Positions 59,558 to 64,000 of a stretch of DNA of 64,000 bases are shown piece after piece. The DNA is from Cytobacillus sp. NCCP-133 (GTDB lineage: Bacteria; Bacillota; Bacilli; Bacillales; Cytobacillaceae), in contig NZ_BRVM01000010.1 of the NCBI RefSeq assembly GCF_026011715.1, positions 95,569-159,568 on the forward strand. The letters run 5' to 3'. Each line of letters opens with the position of its first letter. Within the stretch, counting starts at the first letter, position 1. A program made the translations under genes and the position numbers. The notes beneath the pieces are model-generated. The model was given only the letters and a program-made list of their open reading frames with translations, searched no databases and had not been told where the DNA came from.

Positions 59558-60790
59558 CTATTCTTCCTCCCCTTCATTTAAAAACAATAATGCTGCTGTA
59601 CGAAAAATCTCTGTGGTCTCTGCAAGTTCCAAAATATCTACATACTCATCTATTTGATGGGGAACTTCTCGGTCACCAGCTCCAATAGTTACAATCGGAA
59701 CCCCCGCAACATGGAGAAAAGTGCCGTCTGTAGCACCTGGAACTCCATTATAAACAGGTTCTTTCCCGGTAACCTCAAATACTGCTTTTGCTGTTGCCTT
59801 TACTATCGCATTTTCCATATCAGTTTCAGTCCATGGACGGTCTTCGATTACTTCAAATTCGGCCTTAAAATCTGGATCCTGCTCGGATAATCGATTAATT
59901 ATATCTCTAATCTCTCTCTTCAGCTCACTGTGGTCCTGGCCGGGTACAGTCCTTATATCCAACGTTGTCATACACTGATCTGGTATAACATTAATTTGAG
60001 CATCGCCTCTGACTGGAGCCTGCAAAATGGTTGGAGTGATACTTGGCCAGCCCAGCATAGGATGATTCCCCAATCTTTCTTTCTCTTTCTGTTCCAGTCG
60101 ATCCAGCTCACAGATTAGTTTCGCCATTCTCGTGTTAGGATTAACTCCACTTAAAGGGATTGCTCCATGGGCCATTTTACCAAATACATTTACAACTACA
60201 CGCATAGCACCTTTTTGTGTAACGCAGACTTGATTTTCTTCTGGTTCACAAATGATTGCCCCATCTACATTATCCGCCCATCCACGCTTAATAAAATTCT
60301 TTATGCCGATCATCATACCTTCCTCATCACACGGAATACAAAGTATAATTTTTCCATTCCATTTTTCATTATCTCTCAGAAGTGAATGAACAGCAGTGAT
60401 CATACAAGCCAGGTTTCCCTTTGTATCATTTGTACCTCTTCCATACATTCTGCCATTAATTATTTCTGCACTAAAGGGGTCATGTGTCCAGGCATCACGG
60501 TCACCTTCTGTTACAACATCTGTATGCCCTTCAAACAACAATGTCTTTCCTGGTCTTCCAGAGTCTACAATCCCAATAACATTTGGTCTTCCGGGCTCTA
60601 CTTCTTCTATATGAACTTCGATTCCTAGCCCCTTCAAATAGTCAGCTGTAAACTGGGCTGCCTTTTCTTCATTTCCTCCCTCTACCCCAGGTCGGTAAAC
60701 ACTCGGAATCTTTACCAAATTCTTTGTTAATTCCACGACTTCTTTTCCATCCCTTTGCAGTCGCGCTTGCCTTTCATTTGTTTGGATCAT
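59558..60790 (-). CDS. M20-family (ArgE/DapE) deacylase
   Basis: A 410-residue di-zinc amidohydrolase: LFEGHTDVVTEG (His, Asp), GRGTNDTKGNLAC (bridging Asp), CDEEGMM (catalytic Glu and metal Glu), and VPHQIDEYV (last His); dimerisation domain about 185-300. It removes an acyl group from an N-acylated amino compound; B. subtilis YodQ is of this type. ATG 60790 lies 10 bases after GGAGT and one base after the symporter stop, so the in-frame ATG at 60814 is less likely. Last gene of a four-gene operon. Confidence 0.87.
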   Translation of the reverse strand: MIQTNERQARLQRDGKEVVELTKNLVKIPSVYRPGVEGGNEEKAAQFTADYLKGLGIEVHIEEVEPGRPNVIGIVDSGRPGKTLLFEGHTDVVTEGDRDAWTHDPFSAEIINGRMYGRGTNDTKGNLACMITAVHSLLRDNEKWNGKIILCIPCDEEGMMIGIKNFIKRGWADNVDGAIICEPEENQVCVTQKGAMRVVVNVFGKMAHGAIPLSGVNPNTRMAKLICELDRLEQKEKERLGNHPMLGWPSITPTILQAPVRGDAQINVIPDQCMTTLDIRTVPGQDHSELKREIRDIINRLSEQDPDFKAEFEVIEDRPWTETDMENAIVKATAKAVFEVTGKEPVYNGVPGATDGTFLHVAGVPIVTIGAGDREVPHQIDEYVDILELAETTEIFRTAALLFLNEGEEE

Positions 60791-60791
60791 T

Positions 60792-62267
60792 TTAAAAAAC
60801 TCCTTCCTTGCCATCAGTCTGCAATTTACTGTCCGAAGGCTTGTTAAAACTATGGTTGGTGGCTAAACTAACTGTAATAAACCCTATTAAGGATATAAGA
60901 ATTGGCAAAACTACTGTATGCATTCCAAATGCGTTTGGATAATAAGTATGGAAAAGTATATAGGAACCTACACCTAGGACCATCGAAGTGACTGCACCAA
61001 ATTTATTGCCGGTTTTCCAATACAAACCGAGAACAACTGGCCAAATAAAAGCTGCTTCAAGACCGCCAAAAGAAAAAAGATTCAGCCATATTAATAGATC
61101 AGGAGGACTAAGGGCCATCAAAAAGACTAATACGCCCAAAACAGTCGTCACAGTAAGACTAATATTTTTTATGTTATTATCGGTTGCATCTGGCTTTATG
61201 TAATTAAGATAAACATCTTTAACTACTGCTGAACTTACAATTAACAAAAGTGAGTCGACCGTTGACATAATGGCCGCCATAGGTGCTGCTAAAACTATAC
61301 CAGCCAGCCATGCTGGCAGGACTTCCATCGCAATCATAGGCATCACTTTGTCACCGACATCGATTCCCGGCAGTATTGGCCTGGCAAAGACACCGATCAA
61401 ATGCATTCCCAGCATAATGAACCCAACTACAATGGTTCCGATAATCAGAGCCTTGTGCATCGCTTTTGAATCTTTATAAGACATAGCCCTTACTGTTACC
61501 TGCGGCAGCCCTACTACCCCGACACCTACTAAAATCCAGAAGGAAGAAACATATAGAGGCGTCAGACTTCCATCATGGCCAAAAGGTGTTATTAAATTTG
61601 GGTTTTCAGCAGACAGATCCAAGATGATATTGGATAGGCCACCGCCCGCGATAACAGTTGCAATTAATAGAATAAGTGTACCAAAGAACATTACAAGTCC
61701 CTGTACTGTATCCGTAAGTGCTACTGCCCTAAATCCCCCAATAATTACGTAAACCATTACTGATGCTGCAAAAAGAAACAAGGCAGCAGTGTATGACAGA
61801 CCTGTCAATGACTCAATTAATCTTGCTCCTCCTACCCATTGGGCAGCCATGGCAGAGAACAAAAATATGATTATGCTAAGTGCTGAAAGCAATACCACCC
61901 ATTTGCTTTGATAGCGCTCTTTAAGAAAGTCAATTAATGTTACAGCGTTGTATTTCCTGGCAACAATCGCGAATTTTTTCCCTAAAACCATTAAAACAAA
62001 ATAGCCAGTTGCCACTTGTGCCATTGAGAGCAATACCCAACCTAGCCCCTGATTATATGCAACCCCCGGCCCACCGATAAAACTGCTGGCACTTCCATAT
62101 GTGGCTATCATTGTCATCGCCAAGATAAACCCGCCGAGCTGCCTCCCCCCTAGAAAATATTCCTCGAGGAAAGTATTGGTGTTTTTCAATGGTTTACTGG
62201 CCCAAAAGCCAATAAAGAAAATCACGATTAAAAAAATGATAAGCGGAATCATCACTTCCAAATTCAT
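60792..62267 (-). CDS. PanF-like sodium:solute symporter
   Basis: A 491-residue SSS-family carrier with about 13 spans: EEYFLGGRQLGGFILAMTMI, ATYGSASSFIGGPGVAYNQG (Na2/substrate region), GGFRAVALTDTVQGLVMFFG, and AAPMAAIMSTVDSLLLIVSS. Closest in pattern to the sodium/pantothenate symporters, and paired with a YhdT protein as panF is. Context (deacylase, aminotransferase) suggests it imports an N-acyl amino acid or beta-alanine derivative instead of, or besides, pantothenate. Its ATG overlaps the YhdT stop (TAATG). Confidence 0.88.
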   Translation of the reverse strand: MNLEVMIPLIIFLIVIFFIGFWASKPLKNTNTFLEEYFLGGRQLGGFILAMTMIATYGSASSFIGGPGVAYNQGLGWVLLSMAQVATGYFVLMVLGKKFAIVARKYNAVTLIDFLKERYQSKWVVLLSALSIIIFLFSAMAAQWVGGARLIESLTGLSYTAALFLFAASVMVYVIIGGFRAVALTDTVQGLVMFFGTLILLIATVIAGGGLSNIILDLSAENPNLITPFGHDGSLTPLYVSSFWILVGVGVVGLPQVTVRAMSYKDSKAMHKALIIGTIVVGFIMLGMHLIGVFARPILPGIDVGDKVMPMIAMEVLPAWLAGIVLAAPMAAIMSTVDSLLLIVSSAVVKDVYLNYIKPDATDNNIKNISLTVTTVLGVLVFLMALSPPDLLIWLNLFSFGGLEAAFIWPVVLGLYWKTGNKFGAVTSMVLGVGSYILFHTYYPNAFGMHTVVLPILISLIGFITVSLATNHSFNKPSDSKLQTDGKEGVF

Positions 62268-62548
62268 TATGAATTGCCCCCTTCATCCTCAAAGGGTACC
62301 TCTTTGAATAAAAATTTCACAGCGAGTATAACTAAAATAACCATTACTGCAAATCCTGCAACACAACTATAGAAGAACCATGCTGGTAAACCCCAAACAT
62401 AAGAATAGCTCTCTACGGATTTCGATCCCATTCCATATGCAAAGCCAAACCACCATATGAAATTAATGGTTACCAGGATAATACCAATCCAAGCTTCCCT
62501 ATGCGAAATTTTAAACCGTGGATCTCTTTGATCAACTTCATACTTCAT
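62267..62548 (-). CDS. YhdT-family (DUF997) small membrane protein
   Basis: A 93-residue protein with two membrane helices: HREAWIGIILVTINFIWWFG then FAYGMG, and LPAWFFYSCVAGFAVMVILV then ILAVKFLF. This is the DUF997/YhdT family, found next to panF-type symporters and presumed to be an accessory subunit. It overlaps the symporter start by one base and follows the aminotransferase after 21 bases. Confidence 0.85.
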   Translation of the reverse strand: MKYEVDQRDPRFKISHREAWIGIILVTINFIWWFGFAYGMGSKSVESYSYVWGLPAWFFYSCVAGFAVMVILVILAVKFLFKEVPFEDEGGNS

Positions 62549-62569
62549 CCCATTCCCCCCTTTTGTGTT

Positions 62570-63922
62570 TTATCCCTTGCACGCTTCATTGATGGATTTT
62601 TTGACAACACCTGTCAAAATCTGTAATTGGCTGGTACTAATGGTTAATGGAGGAGCAATTGTGAGCACATTATTAAATCCTGCGACGGTATCTCCATTTT
62701 TACCAATGAGCACGCCGAAACTTTTACATGATTCAATGATTTGATTAACTTTCCCTGTATTAAGAGGCACTCTAGTGATTTTATCTTCAACTAACTCAAT
62801 TCCCATCAAAAGTCCTTTTTGACGAATATCACCAACGTTTGAATGAGACAACATCTCTTTCATTAAATCCATTAGCTGCACTCCCATTGACTTTGATCTT
62901 TCTATTAATCTCTCGTCTTCCATAACCTCCAGATTCCTTAATGCTAAAGCACAGGCAGCGGGATTACCGCCAAACGTATTAACATGGCGAAAATGGTCAT
63001 ACTCTTCACTTCCTTTAAAAGTGTCGAATATATCTTTTCGTACTGCAGTTGCTGCTAAAGGAAGGTAGCCACTTGTAATGCCCTTTGCCATTGTAATTAT
63101 ATCCGGGCTGATTCCTTCATGCATAAAACCGAATTTTTTACCTGTCCTGCCAAAACCGCAAATTACTTCATCCATAATCAGCAGGGCACCGCTTTTTTTG
63201 CAGGCTTTTTCAACCTTTTTCAAGTACCCGTCTTGCTGAATCAGCACTCCGCCTCCTGTGATATAAGGTTCCATGATTACCGCTGCCACTGTTTCGTTCA
63301 TTTCCCAATTTATTGTTTTTTCTAAGAGTCCTGCACACTCAATATTGCAATTTTCAGGATTATTATTAACCGGGCAGTGATAACAATCTGGGGGGACAGT
63401 ATGGACGAACCCTGCTGCAAGTGGTTCATATTTATATTTCCTTTGCGCCTGACCGGTTGCTGAAAGAGCTCCCATTGTGTTCCCGTGATAGGACCTGTAA
63501 CGGGAAATGACTTTAAATCGGTCTGATTGACCATTCTGTTCATGATATTGGCGGGCTATTTTAAAGGCAGTTTCATTAGCCTCAGATCCGCTATTCGAAA
63601 AGAAAATAATATACTCCCCTTCAAGCCAATCATTTAATTTTTCTGCTAACTTTATAGCAGGCATGTGGCTTTGAGACATAGGAAAATAAGCCATCTTACT
63701 TAATTGTTCTGCTGCAGCATTTGCAAATTCAGTCCTCCCATAACCTGAGTTCACACACCAGAGTCCACTCATAGCGTCTAAATATCTTACACCCTCTATA
63801 TCTTCGACAAAAACGCTATCAGCCCTTTCGATAATTAAAGGTTTCGAGTCAGGTGAGAAACGGTTCATGGCATGCCATATATAATTTCGATCCTTACCAA
63901 ATGCACTCTTTATCTGATCCAT
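62570..63922 (-). CDS. Class III (omega-amino acid) aminotransferase
   Basis: A 450-residue PLP enzyme: SNSGSEANETAFKIARQYHE, YRSYHGNTMGALSATG, LIMDEVICGFGRTGK (Asp stacking on PLP), K280 in TMAKGITSGYLPL, and FGGNPAACALAL. Four cysteines (C180, C183, C192, C196) form the CxxC...CxxxC patch usual in the beta-alanine/taurine-pyruvate branch. It transfers a terminal amino group to pyruvate or a similar acceptor. GAGGGAGG precedes the ATG. First gene of the operon aminotransferase - YhdT - symporter - M20 deacylase. Confidence 0.88.
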   Translation of the reverse strand: MDQIKSAFGKDRNYIWHAMNRFSPDSKPLIIERADSVFVEDIEGVRYLDAMSGLWCVNSGYGRTEFANAAAEQLSKMAYFPMSQSHMPAIKLAEKLNDWLEGEYIIFFSNSGSEANETAFKIARQYHEQNGQSDRFKVISRYRSYHGNTMGALSATGQAQRKYKYEPLAAGFVHTVPPDCYHCPVNNNPENCNIECAGLLEKTINWEMNETVAAVIMEPYITGGGVLIQQDGYLKKVEKACKKSGALLIMDEVICGFGRTGKKFGFMHEGISPDIITMAKGITSGYLPLAATAVRKDIFDTFKGSEEYDHFRHVNTFGGNPAACALALRNLEVMEDERLIERSKSMGVQLMDLMKEMLSHSNVGDIRQKGLLMGIELVEDKITRVPLNTGKVNQIIESCKSFGVLIGKNGDTVAGFNNVLTIAPPLTISTSQLQILTGVVKKSINEACKG

Positions 63923-63951
63923 ATCTATACCTCCCTCTATAAATATTGATA

Positions 63952-63974
63952 TATCAACGGTTTGACCCGTTGGT
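63952..63974 (-). promoter_or_regulatory. Inverted repeat upstream of the aminotransferase operon
   Basis: CAACGG-TTTGAC-CCGTTG lies about 35 bases before the aminotransferase start. A possible operator; the promoter itself may be cut by the window end. Confidence 0.35.
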
Positions 63975-64000
63975 GGGATGTCAAAAAAATATTTTTCGAC

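Overview
The window looks like the chromosome of a low-GC, spore-forming Bacillaceae (Bacillus sensu lato, of the Cytobacillus/Mesobacillus/Neobacillus kind). The evidence is strong AGGAGG ribosome sites with frequent GTG/TTG starts, S-box, T-box and TPP leaders, and spore genes (an alpha/beta SASP with a sigma-G promoter, a Spo0E-family phosphatase, spore transglutaminase Tgl, two YjcZ miniproteins). From about 5.6 to 25.5 kb the gene order follows, from memory, the B. subtilis spo0E - mtn - ogt - kinE - ykrP - ktrD - sigI/rsgI - sspD neighbourhood.

Left part (0-16 kb): the start of a hemerythrin gene with an Fnr-type box; a fixABCX electron-transfer flavoprotein operon with a 28-bp palindrome upstream; a Spo0E-family phosphatase; a broken methionine-salvage cluster (SAM riboswitch, a truncated mtnW fused up to mtnD, intact mtnE and mtnU, with mtnX, mtnB, mtnA and mtnK absent from their usual places); an ArsR/DUF2087 regulator; ogt-kinE; a chemoreceptor; and a YkrP-type acyltransferase.

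Middle (16-27 kb): a tRNA-Arg(CCU) whose 3' part is repeated as a 46-bp direct repeat 1.8 kb away. The repeats enclose a gene graveyard (two gene fragments cut off at a common junction, plus one small membrane gene), best read as the scar of an integrated element. Then come a B12-type radical SAM protein, small spore-like proteins, KtrD, an alpha/beta SASP, and a SigI/RsgI/DUF5667 cell-envelope module with matching SigI-like promoters.

Right-centre (27-48 kb): an RND exporter of the SwrC type, a T-box-controlled NhaC-family transporter, prfC, a nucleoside transporter, a trehalose operon (treP - oligo-1,6-glucosidase - treC) with two TreR-like operators around a cre site, tatA, the remnant of a sirtuin gene, and a TPP-riboswitch operon for uptake and salvage of a thiamine precursor (thiY, a thiamine-binding protein, thiX, thiZ, a TatD-type hydrolase).

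Right (48-64 kb): a secreted Cys-rich protein, an ECF sigma/anti-sigma pair with an ECF-like promoter, YjcZ miniproteins, a DUF59 Fe-S factor, a secreted subtilisin, a glycerophosphodiesterase, Tgl, CstA with a cre site, small hydrophilic proteins (one apparently starting at CTG), a frameshifted HAD phosphatase, and a four-gene operon (class III aminotransferase, YhdT, PanF-like symporter, M20 deacylase) that looks like a complete import-deacylate-transaminate route for an unknown N-acylated amine. Two families of dispersed Bacillus-type repeats occur, each with two copies. No CRISPR array, transposase or intact prophage was seen.
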